Source: Myxococcales bacterium
GTDB taxonomy: Bacteria > Myxococcota_A > Polyangia > Polyangiales > Houyiibacteriaceae
DNA: 64,000 nt
NCBI GenBank assembly: GCA_029862185.1
Contig: JAOTXX010000011.1
Coordinates: 1 to 64,000 of the forward strand
Direction of reading: 5' to 3'
Made by a program: the position numbers and the translations under genes. The notes beneath the pieces are model-generated. The model made no database searches. It saw only the letters and a program-made list of their open reading frames with translations, and was not told the DNA's origin. Shown here one piece after another: positions 33,269-41,564 of the stretch. Each line of letters opens with the position of its first letter. The stretch's first letter is position 1.

Positions 33269-33320
33269 TGGGTCTCAATCGTGAGCGCGCCCGTCGCGAG
33301 TTGTTCTCCGATTGTATCGT
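33269..33320. repeat. Partial copy of the dispersed element at 62024-62075
   Basis: This 52-bp stretch matches 62024-62075 at roughly four positions in five, including an identical CGCCCGTCGCGAG core and TTCTCCG. It is preceded by a perfect palindrome GGGATCA-GCGA-TGATCCC at 33250-33267. It lies between the MFS and LMF genes. It looks like a decayed or partial copy of a dispersed noncoding repeat. Confidence 0.6.
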
Positions 33321-33330
33321 GGTGAGCTCC

Positions 33331-33366
33331 TGTCGCTGTCGCTGTCGCTGTCGCTGACACTGACAC
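33331..33366 (+). repeat. Hexamer tandem repeat (TGTCGC)4(TGACAC)2
   Basis: Four exact TGTCGC units (33331-33354) are followed by two exact TGACAC units (33355-33366), immediately before the GTG start of the LMF-like gene at 33374. Slippage in units of six would change promoter or 5' UTR spacing without frameshift. A shorter relative on the opposite strand lies at 5428-5445. Confidence 0.85.
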
Positions 33367-33373
33367 CGCCGCT

Positions 33374-34861
33374 GTGATAAGCACGGCAATCGTGACCCTC
33401 GCTGACACCCGTCAAACCTATGCCGCCTCCTCTTGGCTCTTCGCACGGGTGCTTGGAGGCGTGCTTCTGATTGCCTTCGTGTCGTTGGGCGTCCAAGCGA
33501 AGGGGCTTTTTGGCGACAGCGGGGTGATGCCGATTTCGATGCTGGTCGAGCAAGCCAAGAGCGCGGGTCACAGCTTCTGGCAGCACCCGAGCGCGCTCTG
33601 GTGGGGGAGCGGCGACACGGTGATCACCGCCGTTTGCGTGGTTGGCGTGTTCGCGTCGCTCGCGCTTCTCCTGGGCTTCGTGCCGAAGCTTGCCCTCGCG
33701 GTATCTTGGTTCGCCTATCTCTCGTTCGTCAGCCTGGGATGGCCGTTCATGTCGTTTCAGTGGGACGTGCTTTTGCTCGAGGTTTCGTTCACGGCCTTCT
33801 TCTTCGTGCCCTTGCGTCTATGGGATCGGCCAAGCGGACATCCTGCTCCGCATCCGATCGCACGATGGGCGCTCTGGTGGCTTCTGTTCCGACTCGTGTT
33901 CCGATCGGCTTGGGTGAAGCTCGCAAGTGGTGACGCTGCCTGGGCGGACCTCAGCGCGCTCAGCTACCATTACTGGACGCAGCCTTTGCCGACTGCGCTT
34001 GCATGGTACGCCAACCTCCTGCCGGACTGGTTTCAGAGGTTCTCCTGCGCGCTGATGTTCGCGGTCGAGCTCGGGGCGCCCGTCCTTATCTTCTTGCCCT
34101 GGCCCTGGGCGCGCCGCACCGTCGCTGCCGCGATCGTTGCTCTGATGATTCTAATCGGGCTCACTGGCAACTATGGGTTCTTCAACCTGTGTACGATTGC
34201 ACTCTGCATTCCGCTCCTCGACGATCGACTCCTTGCGCGCTTTGATCGAGGCAGATTCGATGTCAGCGCCGTGCCCGACCGCAAGACCAAATGGAACGCG
34301 TGGCCGGGTGTCGCGCCCACGCTCGTGATCCTGGTGTCCGGTGCAATCTTCGTGTCCGGCACGTTCGGCGCGGGCGCACCACGTTGGTTGCGTCCGATCT
34401 ACCCGTTCAGCAGCTTCAACAATTACGGCCTCTTTGCTGTGATGACGACCGAGCGTCCCGAGATCGAAATCGAAGGCACCGTCGACGGCCAGATCTGGAG
34501 GCCTTACCGGTTCCGCTACAAGCCAGGCCCGCTCGACAGGGCGCCGGTCTGGAACAGTCCGCATCAGCCGCGCCTAGACTGGCAAATGTGGTTCGCTGCG
34601 CTTGGCGACTTTCGCCGAAACGTCTGGCTCGGCAATCTGATGCGGCGGCTGTTGCAGGGTGAGCAGACGGTGCTCGGGCTCCTCGACGAGAACCCGTTCG
34701 AGGAACGGCCGCCGAAGCAGATTCGCGCCGTCATCTATCGCTACGAGCTCACCAACCGCGACGAACGCAAAGCCACAGGCAACTGGTGGAAGCGCCGCGA
34801 CCGTGCGCTCTACGCGCCGATCCTCGGCGTCGAAATTGCACCGCCTAGTACTGCAGAGTGA
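33374..34861 (+). CDS. Lipase maturation factor family protein
   Basis: A 495-residue membrane protein resembling eukaryotic LMF1/LMF2. The N-terminal two-thirds is a set of TM helices (GGVLLIAFVSLGV, LWWLLFRLVFRSAWVKLASGD, LLPDWFQRFSCALMFAVELG). The C-terminal domain carries the LMF pattern: EIEIEGTVDGQIWRPYRFRYKPG, then HQPRLDWQMWFAALGD and a closing YRYELT followed by GNWWKR. In animals the family helps fold dimeric lipases in the ER. The bacterial role is unknown. The GTG start at 33374 lacks a clear ribosome site and sits directly after a hexamer repeat. It overlaps the convergent FadL-like gene by 17 bp. Confidence 0.9.
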   Translation: MISTAIVTLADTRQTYAASSWLFARVLGGVLLIAFVSLGVQAKGLFGDSGVMPISMLVEQAKSAGHSFWQHPSALWWGSGDTVITAVCVVGVFASLALLLGFVPKLALAVSWFAYLSFVSLGWPFMSFQWDVLLLEVSFTAFFFVPLRLWDRPSGHPAPHPIARWALWWLLFRLVFRSAWVKLASGDAAWADLSALSYHYWTQPLPTALAWYANLLPDWFQRFSCALMFAVELGAPVLIFLPWPWARRTVAAAIVALMILIGLTGNYGFFNLCTIALCIPLLDDRLLARFDRGRFDVSAVPDRKTKWNAWPGVAPTLVILVSGAIFVSGTFGAGAPRWLRPIYPFSSFNNYGLFAVMTTERPEIEIEGTVDGQIWRPYRFRYKPGPLDRAPVWNSPHQPRLDWQMWFAALGDFRRNVWLGNLMRRLLQGEQTVLGLLDENPFEERPPKQIRAVIYRYELTNRDERKATGNWWKRRDRALYAPILGVEIAPPSTAE

Positions 34862-36299
34862 ACGACACGGACGCCCAGTAGCTAAACACCCGGTACTCGC
34901 CGGGGCAGCCGGTGCGCACGACTTGGTCCTCACTACAGATCCTGGGGTTGTCGATTGGATTGTCGGGGTCGCCGCCGGGTACGAGAGCCCGCTGACCGAT
35001 GAACTCGTTCCCGATCGTATCTTTCGTGAACGCGAATAGCCCCCCGAGATCGAGTCTGTACTTATCCTTGATGCTCGGGTCGTTGCGGTCATCCCAGTAA
35101 AAGCCTAGGCCTGCGGTGACCGTCTGAACACCGGCAGGGGCGGGAGGCGGCGTGAAGTATTGTGCCCACTTGGCACTGGTGGCGCCCTTTGCGACGTTGA
35201 CGCCGAGTCGAAGCGCCAGCAGGTCCTGGGTGAACCTGTACTCGAACCCGATTTTGGCGCTCCAAGCATTCTCCCAGCCGAACGGCACCACGATTCGTGT
35301 GTCGGGAAATACACCGTCGGGGTCGGTCGCCGTCACGGTTTGATTCTGGTTTCCGCTGTTCTTCGCCCCATGGAATTGGACTCGACCCTCGAAAGCCAAG
35401 AGCAGATGACTGTTGGCTTGATACGAGACACCAAAGGCAATCGCGTGCGGGATGAACCAATCCGCTTCGGCCTCGAGCGTGATGGGGTCCGCCCCCGCGA
35501 TGAGCGCGGTTTCAGTCGTCCCCGTGAGCTTGATCTTCGAGGCCATGCGGTACATCGCGCTAATTCGGACCTTGCGATGCGGCTTGATGGTGAAGCCAAT
35601 CCGCAGCGAAGGGACGCCCACGCCGCCAAGGTCGTTCTTCACGCGTCCATAGGTGGGGCTCGGAAGAATTGGGGTTGCCGCACCGATGTTCTGATAGATG
35701 TCGGCGACCTGCTTCGAGAACGGGAGACGAAGCGCAAGCCCGAGGATGAACTTCTCATGGGCCAGGAACGAGAAGCCGGTGGAGAACTCGCCGACGAAGA
35801 ATGTCACGTCGAGGTTTTGAGGCGTGGGGACGGTGCATTGGCCTGGACCCGCGTTGGTATCGTTGTTGGGCGTGTAGTCGGGGCCGGGGCCGACCGGATC
35901 GCCATCGAGGCAAGTCACCTGACTGAATGACGACCCGTAGCCGGTTTCGATGTAGATGCCGCCGGCGAAGACGACGCGTGGGGCAATCCGTCCTGCGATG
36001 AAGCCAGAAGGCAACGGGCCGAAGCCGACGCCTGAATCCAACCGGGTGTTGGGGCCTTGCACCGGCGCCCGCTGGTTTACGAACAGCGCGGTGAAGTTGA
36101 AGGTGAAACCGAGCTTGTTGATACCTTCGAGGTTGGCGGGGTTGAGCACGAGCGCCGAGGCCCTGTCGAGGTAGGTCACCCCGGTGAGACCCATGGCAAT
36201 GCTCCGGGAGTCATAGGCCGTTGGTTCGGGATTGGCGCTTGCGAGCGCGGGCGTCAGCACGCCGGTCACGAGGCATGCCATCAGTAGTTTGTGCTTCAT
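34845..36299 (-). CDS. FadL/TodX-family outer-membrane transport protein
   Basis: A 484-residue outer-membrane beta-barrel. The signal peptide ends ALASA and the mature start NPEPTAYDSRSIAMGLTG is the FadL-like hatch segment. DRASALVLNPANLEGI follows, and the protein ends with an aromatic residue (SVSFTLQY), as expected for barrel insertion. The family passes long-chain fatty acids or hydrocarbons across the outer membrane. ATG 36299 is chosen because it starts the signal peptide, with a GGAG upstream. The gene converges on the LMF gene and overlaps its 3' end by 17 bp. Confidence 0.91.
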   Translation of the reverse strand: MKHKLLMACLVTGVLTPALASANPEPTAYDSRSIAMGLTGVTYLDRASALVLNPANLEGINKLGFTFNFTALFVNQRAPVQGPNTRLDSGVGFGPLPSGFIAGRIAPRVVFAGGIYIETGYGSSFSQVTCLDGDPVGPGPDYTPNNDTNAGPGQCTVPTPQNLDVTFFVGEFSTGFSFLAHEKFILGLALRLPFSKQVADIYQNIGAATPILPSPTYGRVKNDLGGVGVPSLRIGFTIKPHRKVRISAMYRMASKIKLTGTTETALIAGADPITLEAEADWFIPHAIAFGVSYQANSHLLLAFEGRVQFHGAKNSGNQNQTVTATDPDGVFPDTRIVVPFGWENAWSAKIGFEYRFTQDLLALRLGVNVAKGATSAKWAQYFTPPPAPAGVQTVTAGLGFYWDDRNDPSIKDKYRLDLGGLFAFTKDTIGNEFIGQRALVPGGDPDNPIDNPRICSEDQVVRTGCPGEYRVFSYWASVSFTLQY

Positions 36300-36382
36300 T
36301 ACGGGGGCTCCTCCACCCAACTTGCGGCCCAGGGGGTCGGCGCAGGATACATGGAAAGCCCGCTGATAGGTCAACCAAAAAG

Positions 36383-36411
36383 CACCTGGATGATGCACAT
36401 ATAACCAGGTG
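36383..36411 (-). terminator. Intrinsic terminator downstream of msrA
   Basis: CACCTGG and CCAGGTG (36383-36389 and 36405-36411) form a 7-bp perfect stem with a 15-base loop. On the minus strand the stem is followed by CTTTTTGG, a run of five T. It lies 26 bases beyond the msrA stop and upstream of the FadL-like gene start. Confidence 0.72.
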
Positions 36412-36436
36412 AAATCCGTCTCTTAGCTGGTGGGTC

Positions 36437-37090
36437 TCAAATCGCCACGAGCTTCGTGGGGCATCCTACACCGGTGCCGCCCAGGCCGCAGTACCCGGCC
36501 GGGTTCTTTGCGAGGTATTGCTGGTGGTAGTCCTCCGCATAGTAGAAGGGCGGCGCTTCGATGATCTCGGTCGTGATGCGCCCGTATCCGGCATCCTCGA
36601 GTGCACGCTGGTAGCGTTGCATCGATTCGGTCGCCGTTTGGCGCTGCACGTCATCAAAGCAATAGACACCAGAACGATATTGGGTTCCCCGGTCGCCGCC
36701 CTGTCGCATGCCCTGAGTCGGGTCGTGGCTCTCCCAGAACAGCTTGAGAAGCTCCTCGTAACTCACTTCCGCCGGCCGATAGACGACCAGGACGACCTCA
36801 TTGTGACCGGTAAGGCCGGAGCACACCTCTTCGTAGGTCGGATTGGGAGTCTGGCCTGCGGCGTAGCCTACCGCGGTCGTGAAGACCCCTTTGGATTCCC
36901 AAAACTTTCGCTCGGCTCCCCAAAAGCATCCAAGGCCGAACATCGCCATCTGCGTGTCGTCGGGGAAGGGGCCTTCGAGCGGAGCATCGAGGACGAAATG
37001 ACGGGCCGCGACCGGCATGTTCGTGTCCCGTCCCGGCAGGGCCTGCTCGGCTGTGGGCATTCGGAGCTTCTTCTCGGAGTTGAAGAACAT
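36437..37090 (-). CDS. msrA: Peptide methionine-S-sulfoxide reductase
   Basis: A 217-residue repair enzyme that reduces the S-form of methionine sulfoxide with electrons from thioredoxin. The catalytic motif GCFWGAER is near residue 54, then [18 protein letters not shown], a [18 protein letters not shown] block and a C-terminal [13 protein letters not shown] with the resolving cysteines. A roughly 40-residue extension precedes the catalytic domain without signal-peptide features. ATG 37090 is the first plausible start. It is divergent from the Sir2 gene at 37178. No msrB is nearby. Confidence 0.95.
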   Translation of the reverse strand: MFFNSEKKLRMPTAEQALPGRDTNMPVAARHFVLDAPLEGPFPDDTQMAMFGLGCFWGAERKFWESKGVFTTAVGYAAGQTPNPTYEEVCSGLTGHNEVVLVVYRPAEVSYEELLKLFWESHDPTQGMRQGGDRGTQYRSGVYCFDDVQRQTATESMQRYQRALEDAGYGRITTEIIEAPPFYYAEDYHQQYLAKNPAGYCGLGGTGVGCPTKLVAI

Positions 37091-37177
37091 AGCAAATACA
37101 TAGGGAGCTCGCGCCACAGCGCCAGTGCGGGGGCCCCTCCGCTTGGCGATCCGTCGATAATACGATAACCAAGCTCG

Positions 37178-37942
37178 ATGGACGAGCGGCAGATCTCCGA
37201 GATCGCCAAGCGGCTTCGAGGCAGCCGAAGCGTCCTGTTCATCACGGGAGCCGGCATTTCGGCCGACTCGGGCTTGCCGACCTATCGCGGGATCGGAGGT
37301 CTCTACGAGCAGGAGGAAACCGACGACGGCATTCCCATCGAGGCCGCGCTGTCCGGGGCGATGTTCCAGCGTGATCCGGCGCTCACCTGGAAGTACATCC
37401 ACCAAATCGAAAGCTCGTGCCGCGATGCCGGCCCCAATCGGGCGCATCACGTCATTGCCGAGCTCGAGCAGCGGTTCGATCGGGTCTGGACGCTGACCCA
37501 AAATGTCGACGGTTTGCATCATGCGGCGGGCAGCGCGCAGGTCATCGACATCCACGGCGACGTGCATCGCCTATTGTGTACGCACTGCGGTCACCGTTGG
37601 CGGGTGCGGAGCTACGTAGGTCTCGACATTCCGCCCGCCTGCCCCGAGTGTGCGTCTTTGGTCAGGCCCGAAGTGGTCTTGTTTGGCGAAATGTTGCCCT
37701 TGGATCGTGCGCGCATCCTGCAGGAGCAGTTGATGCGTGGGTTCGATGCCGTGTTTTCCATCGGGACTACCAGCGTGTTTCCGTACATCGCCGAGCCGGT
37801 GGTCGATGCCCGGCGCCGCGGCGCACTGACCGTCGAAATTAACCCCGGCACGAGCGAAGTTTCACACCTCGTAAACCACCGACTTCGCACCGGGGCGGCT
37901 GCGGCGATGGATGCGGTTGTCCGCGCCCTCGATCGTGCCTAG
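37178..37942 (+). CDS. Sir2-family NAD-dependent protein deacylase
   Basis: A 254-residue sirtuin. The NAD-binding motif [15 protein letters not shown] is near residue 25, TQNVDGLHH is followed by the catalytic His in DIHGDVHRL near residue 125, and the structural zinc site is formed by CTHCG and CPEC (four cysteines). It deacylates lysines of proteins such as acetyl-CoA synthetase. A GNAT acetyltransferase gene follows after 13 bp, an arrangement that suggests a reversible acylation pair. That pairing is inferred only from position. Confidence 0.94.
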   Translation: MDERQISEIAKRLRGSRSVLFITGAGISADSGLPTYRGIGGLYEQEETDDGIPIEAALSGAMFQRDPALTWKYIHQIESSCRDAGPNRAHHVIAELEQRFDRVWTLTQNVDGLHHAAGSAQVIDIHGDVHRLLCTHCGHRWRVRSYVGLDIPPACPECASLVRPEVVLFGEMLPLDRARILQEQLMRGFDAVFSIGTTSVFPYIAEPVVDARRRGALTVEINPGTSEVSHLVNHRLRTGAAAAMDAVVRALDRA

Positions 37943-37955
37943 GCTGCCTCCTGCC

Positions 37956-38639
37956 ATGGGGGGTCAAAGGCAGGGCTATCGGTACGACGGCTCGTACGAA
38001 GAAACCGTTCATCTCACCGATGGGCAGCGGGTCCAGCTGCGTCTCATGCGACCGTCGGACAAACAGATGCTTCGCGAAGGCTTCGAGCACTTGTCGCCCG
38101 ATTCTCGCTATGCACGTTTCATGTCGCCGAAATCCAGGCTGACCGAGGGGGAGCTCGAGTACCTGACCAACGTGGACGGCGTGAACCATTTCGCAATGGG
38201 GGCGATTCGTCGTCGCTTCGTGTCCACAGACCAGGGCATAGGCAGCGCGCGGTTCGTGCGCTTGATGGATCAGCCGGACACGGCCGAGCCCGCGGTCACC
38301 GTCCTGGACGAGTTCCACGGACAAGGTCTGGGCTCGATTCTCTTGCAGCGCCTGATTGAAGCCGCCTGGGAGCGAGACGTTCGCTGGTTCATCACCGAGT
38401 TGCTGGCGGAAAACAAGGCATCGAAGCGCATGATCGAATCGCTGAGCCCCGAGGTGACGTTTCGCCATGCAGGAGACGGCGCCCTGGTTGCGACGCTACC
38501 GGTTCCAGAGCCCGACCGGACGCCAACGGCCCCTGGCTTCTTGGCGGGGACGTCCATCCAGAAGCTGCTTTCTTACGTGGCTCGATCGAATGTTTCCGTT
38601 CGGCCGCGCGTGACGAAGCCACCCGAACCAGCTGGCTAG
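37956..38639 (+). CDS. GNAT-family N-acetyltransferase
   Basis: A 227-residue acetyltransferase. The acetyl-CoA-binding motif A region is visible as VLDEFHGQGLGSILLQRLIEAAWERDV near residue 115, followed by LLAENKASKRMIESL. The opening (VQLRLMRPSDKQMLREGFEHLSPDSRYARFM) is of the type found in Pat-like protein acetyltransferase domains. ATG 37956 avoids an extension that would overlap the Sir2 gene. It lies 13 bp after the sirtuin gene, so the two may control the same acylated targets. Its stop overlaps that of the convergent DJ-1 gene by 4 bp. Confidence 0.88.
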   Translation: MGGQRQGYRYDGSYEETVHLTDGQRVQLRLMRPSDKQMLREGFEHLSPDSRYARFMSPKSRLTEGELEYLTNVDGVNHFAMGAIRRRFVSTDQGIGSARFVRLMDQPDTAEPAVTVLDEFHGQGLGSILLQRLIEAAWERDVRWFITELLAENKASKRMIESLSPEVTFRHAGDGALVATLPVPEPDRTPTAPGFLAGTSIQKLLSYVARSNVSVRPRVTKPPEPAG

Positions 38640-39205
38640 GAAACCTGCACCGGGAACATCATCGGCGCGCGCACTTCGACCATACGCTGTGCGCTGGTGA
38701 GCGTGCCTACGATCCGCAGGGCAAACGGGAACGCCGTACCTGGGCCTCGGCTCGTGATCAGCTTGCGATCGGCGACCACCGGATGCTCGCTGTAGTCTCC
38801 CCAGCTTTCGAGTTGGCTCTTCACGCTCGGATGGCTGGTGAGCTGATGATGCTGAAAGACACCGTGTGCCTGAAGCGCGATCGGCGCGGCGCAAATCGCA
38901 GCGACCCAGCGCCCGCCTTGCTCTTGCTGGCGAAGAAGCTCTCCAACCTTTGAAGAGGCTGCCAAGCGTTGCGCGCCTTCCGCCCCGCCCGGGAGAACCA
39001 GCACGTCGAATTCACCGTCGACGCTATCGAGCCCGACGTCCGGCGTGATCGTCACACCACGGCTGCAGCGAATCGGCACGGCGCCTTCGACCCCTGCCAC
39101 CGTGACCTCGATTCCGCCGCGGCGCAGCACATCGATGCTGATGACGGCTTCCATTTCCTCGCTGCCCTGTGTGAGCAGCACCAGTGCCTTGGGTTTGTCG
39201 CTCAT
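38636..39205 (-). CDS. DJ-1/PfpI-family protein
   Basis: A 189-residue class I glutamine amidotransferase-like protein. The nucleophile elbow is WVAAICAAPIALQAHGV with Cys near residue 108, and a conserved Glu is at EEMEAV near residue 17. The latter is the DJ-1 acidic partner of the reactive cysteine. Members act as chaperones, deglycases or redox sensors, so the precise role is open. ATG 39205 overlaps the stop of the upstream DUF442 gene by 4 bp, which suggests coupling with that protein. Confidence 0.9.
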   Translation of the reverse strand: MSDKPKALVLLTQGSEEMEAVISIDVLRRGGIEVTVAGVEGAVPIRCSRGVTITPDVGLDSVDGEFDVLVLPGGAEGAQRLAASSKVGELLRQQEQGGRWVAAICAAPIALQAHGVFQHHQLTSHPSVKSQLESWGDYSEHPVVADRKLITSRGPGTAFPFALRIVGTLTSAQRMVEVRAPMMFPVQVS

Positions 39206-39819
39206 CGCAGGTCCTCGCAATTTCGCGACTTGTCGGCTTTGCAGATCTCAGTGATTCGCTCACGGAGCGCTGCCTCGAGCTTGGTCAGGCCAAGGCTCTT
39301 GGCGAGATCCATGGCTGCTGCAGCGCTGACGCGGTCGACCACGAAGGCCTTCAAGCCGAGCAAGGCGCTCGCCCGTTGGCCCGATTTGCAATGGACGACC
39401 GCGGGCAGCGCATCCTGCTCCCCCAGCGCTTTGGCGAGCGTGCGTGCGTTTGATTCGGTCAGCCCAGACGGGCCCGGGACTGGGATGGACACGAATTTCA
39501 TCCCCAGGCGCTCGACGGTAGCCTGCTCACCCTCATCGCCCGTTTCGCTTTCCGCGCGCAGCGTGATCACGGTGCGGTACCCGGCTTCTTCGATCGCCTT
39601 GAGCTGATCGGGGGTGGGCTGGCCTCCAACGAGCAGGCCGTTCTTGGTGACGCGGGCGTTGGGAATCGGAACCAGCGGCGGCGTCTGGTCGATGTTCTTG
39701 GGAGTGTTCGGCCGCTCGGGCGCCCGGTCCGCCGATGCCGCGGGCAGTCCGCCCAGCAGACCGCCAAGAAGACCGCCGAGAGCGATCAAAGAAGAAATTG
39801 GAATTGCACGATTCAGCAT
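39202..39819 (-). CDS. Exported DUF442/protein-tyrosine-phosphatase-like protein
   Basis: A 205-residue exported protein. The signal peptide (residues 1 to about 31) is Gly/Leu-rich (LGGLLGGLLGGLPAASA) and the catalytic-type loop is VVHCKSGQRASALLG. Family members with HCxSGxR are annotated DUF442 or beta-lactamase-hydrolase-like phosphatases. The domain opens with the characteristic GGQPTPDQLKAIEEAGYRTVI. It is probably periplasmic. It starts 8 bp after the stop of the upstream ThDP-enzyme gene and overlaps the DJ-1 start. The substrate is unknown. Confidence 0.85.
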   Translation of the reverse strand: MLNRAIPISSLIALGGLLGGLLGGLPAASADRAPERPNTPKNIDQTPPLVPIPNARVTKNGLLVGGQPTPDQLKAIEEAGYRTVITLRAESETGDEGEQATVERLGMKFVSIPVPGPSGLTESNARTLAKALGEQDALPAVVHCKSGQRASALLGLKAFVVDRVSAAAAMDLAKSLGLTKLEAALRERITEICKADKSRNCEDLR

Positions 39820-39827
39820 AGGCCCCC

Positions 39828-41561
39828 TCATCCGATGGTATGGCGTTTCAGCGCGCGCCCAATGTATCGGACCTTTTGACGCAAAGGGAAGCGGCCGAGG
39901 TTCACCTTGACCACACCCTGCGTGAATGCGCTCTTTCGCGAGTAATCGATGTTTACGTCGACGATCACCGGTCGCCCTGTTGCAGCGGTCGCGAGTGCCT
40001 CGTCGAGGGCTCGATCGACCGCCATGTCGTTCTCCATCTTTACGTATGCCGCACCGGTGGCAATTGCTACGCCCTCGATCTGCAAATCGCCGGTGATGGT
40101 GCAGGTCTTGTCCTTCAAAGGTATCGCCTGGAACTGAGAAATCTGGGCGAGCTCGCCGTCGTGGAAGACGAAAAAGACGGCTCCGAGCTCATTCATCGTG
40201 GCGGTCAAGATCTCTAGCGCGGTCATCATGAAGGCGCCGTCGCCGACGATGGCGCAGACCTGCTTGTCGGGGTGGGAGAGCTTCACGCCGATGGTGCCGG
40301 GCACGCAGTAGCCCATGCAGTTGAAATCGGTCGGCGAAATCAGGTGCTTCGACTCGTAGACCGGGAACTGCTCGGCGGTCAGGAAGGTGTGATTTCCGTC
40401 GTCGACCACGACGTAGGCGTCACGATCGAGCTTTTTTCGAAGCTGCCGAAAGAAGATGCCCGGACTGACGCTCTCGTCGTTGATCTTTCTGGTCCAACTC
40501 TCGAAGAACGCTTCTTTCTCTCGCTTGATGCGCCGCGTGAGCTCGCTCCGATCCGGTGGGCGCACCTGTTCCTTTTTCAGCGCCTCGAGTAGCGCCATCA
40601 TGAACAGCTCTGCATCCGACTCGATCGCGACGGCGGCTGGGTAGTTCTTGTTGAAGACCTCGGGGTCGATGTCGGCGTGGATCAGCTTCTCCGGAATCGG
40701 CATGCCGTAGCTGCCAGTGGCGAGCTCTGCGAAACGGACCCCCACCGCGAGGAGGCAATCGACGCTCTCAAAGGCCTTGCGCGCCGCCGGCACAGCTGAC
40801 GGACCGAAGCCAAAGCCCGCGTGCAGCGGGTGGTCGTGCGGAAAGACGCTGATCCCCTGAAGCGTCGTCGAGACGGGCGTGCCCAGAAGCTCGGCAACCT
40901 CGGTGCTCCACTTCGTCGCTTCGCGCGCCCCCCAGCCGAGATAGAGGCCGGGCTGCTTTGCGGCGCCCAGCAGCTCGACCGCGCGCTTGATCAAGGATGG
41001 GTCTGGCGCAGGCGGTCGGTACCTAGGCACGAACTTTGGGACTTCGTGGACCTCTGCCGTGAACATCTGCACGTCGCCGGCGATTTCGACGAATACGGGG
41101 CCCGGTAGACCCGAGGTCGCGATTTCGTAAGCTTGATAGATCGTCGAAACGACATCTTCGTGCTTGTCGACGAGGAACGCCGCCTTGGTGATGCCGTCGA
41201 GAACGCGTTGCTGGTCGAGCTGATGGAGCTGGTAGTGGCGGCCAGAGTCGCGCCGAATGCCACCGGAGATGACGAGCAGCGGAACGCCGTCGAGGTAGGC
41301 TTCGCCGATGCCGCTCATCGCGTGGGTCATGCCTGCCGCGGGTACGACCAGCAGGCAGCCGATACTGTCACTGACACGACTGAATGCCTCGCCCATGAAG
41401 CTCGCGCCCTGTTCGTGGGTCACCAGGACAGGGGTGATCAGCTCGCTGCGGTTGAGCTGGTCGTAGATTTCGGTGTTGTGAACCCCGGGGATGCCGAACG
41501 TGTATTTCACACCGATGTTCTCGAGCGCTCGCGCCGTCAACCATGCACCGCTTTGCTTCAT
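39828..41561 (-). CDS. Thiamine diphosphate-dependent enzyme, acetolactate-synthase-like
   Basis: A 577-residue ThDP enzyme with the three-domain layout of the acetolactate synthase/benzoylformate decarboxylase group. The catalytic Glu is in VTHEQGASFMGEAF near residue 50, and the Mg/ThDP motif is GDGAFMMTALEILTA near residue 450. The expected Asn pair at the end of that motif reads HD (VFFVFHDGELAQI), an unusual variant. No regulatory small subunit is adjacent, which argues against a biosynthetic IlvB. It lies 3 bp from the FAD-dehydrogenase stop upstream and shares its direction, so the two may form one catabolic unit. Confidence 0.86.
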   Translation of the reverse strand: MKQSGAWLTARALENIGVKYTFGIPGVHNTEIYDQLNRSELITPVLVTHEQGASFMGEAFSRVSDSIGCLLVVPAAGMTHAMSGIGEAYLDGVPLLVISGGIRRDSGRHYQLHQLDQQRVLDGITKAAFLVDKHEDVVSTIYQAYEIATSGLPGPVFVEIAGDVQMFTAEVHEVPKFVPRYRPPAPDPSLIKRAVELLGAAKQPGLYLGWGAREATKWSTEVAELLGTPVSTTLQGISVFPHDHPLHAGFGFGPSAVPAARKAFESVDCLLAVGVRFAELATGSYGMPIPEKLIHADIDPEVFNKNYPAAVAIESDAELFMMALLEALKKEQVRPPDRSELTRRIKREKEAFFESWTRKINDESVSPGIFFRQLRKKLDRDAYVVVDDGNHTFLTAEQFPVYESKHLISPTDFNCMGYCVPGTIGVKLSHPDKQVCAIVGDGAFMMTALEILTATMNELGAVFFVFHDGELAQISQFQAIPLKDKTCTITGDLQIEGVAIATGAAYVKMENDMAVDRALDEALATAATGRPVIVDVNIDYSRKSAFTQGVVKVNLGRFPLRQKVRYIGRALKRHTIG

Positions 41562-41564
41562 GGG

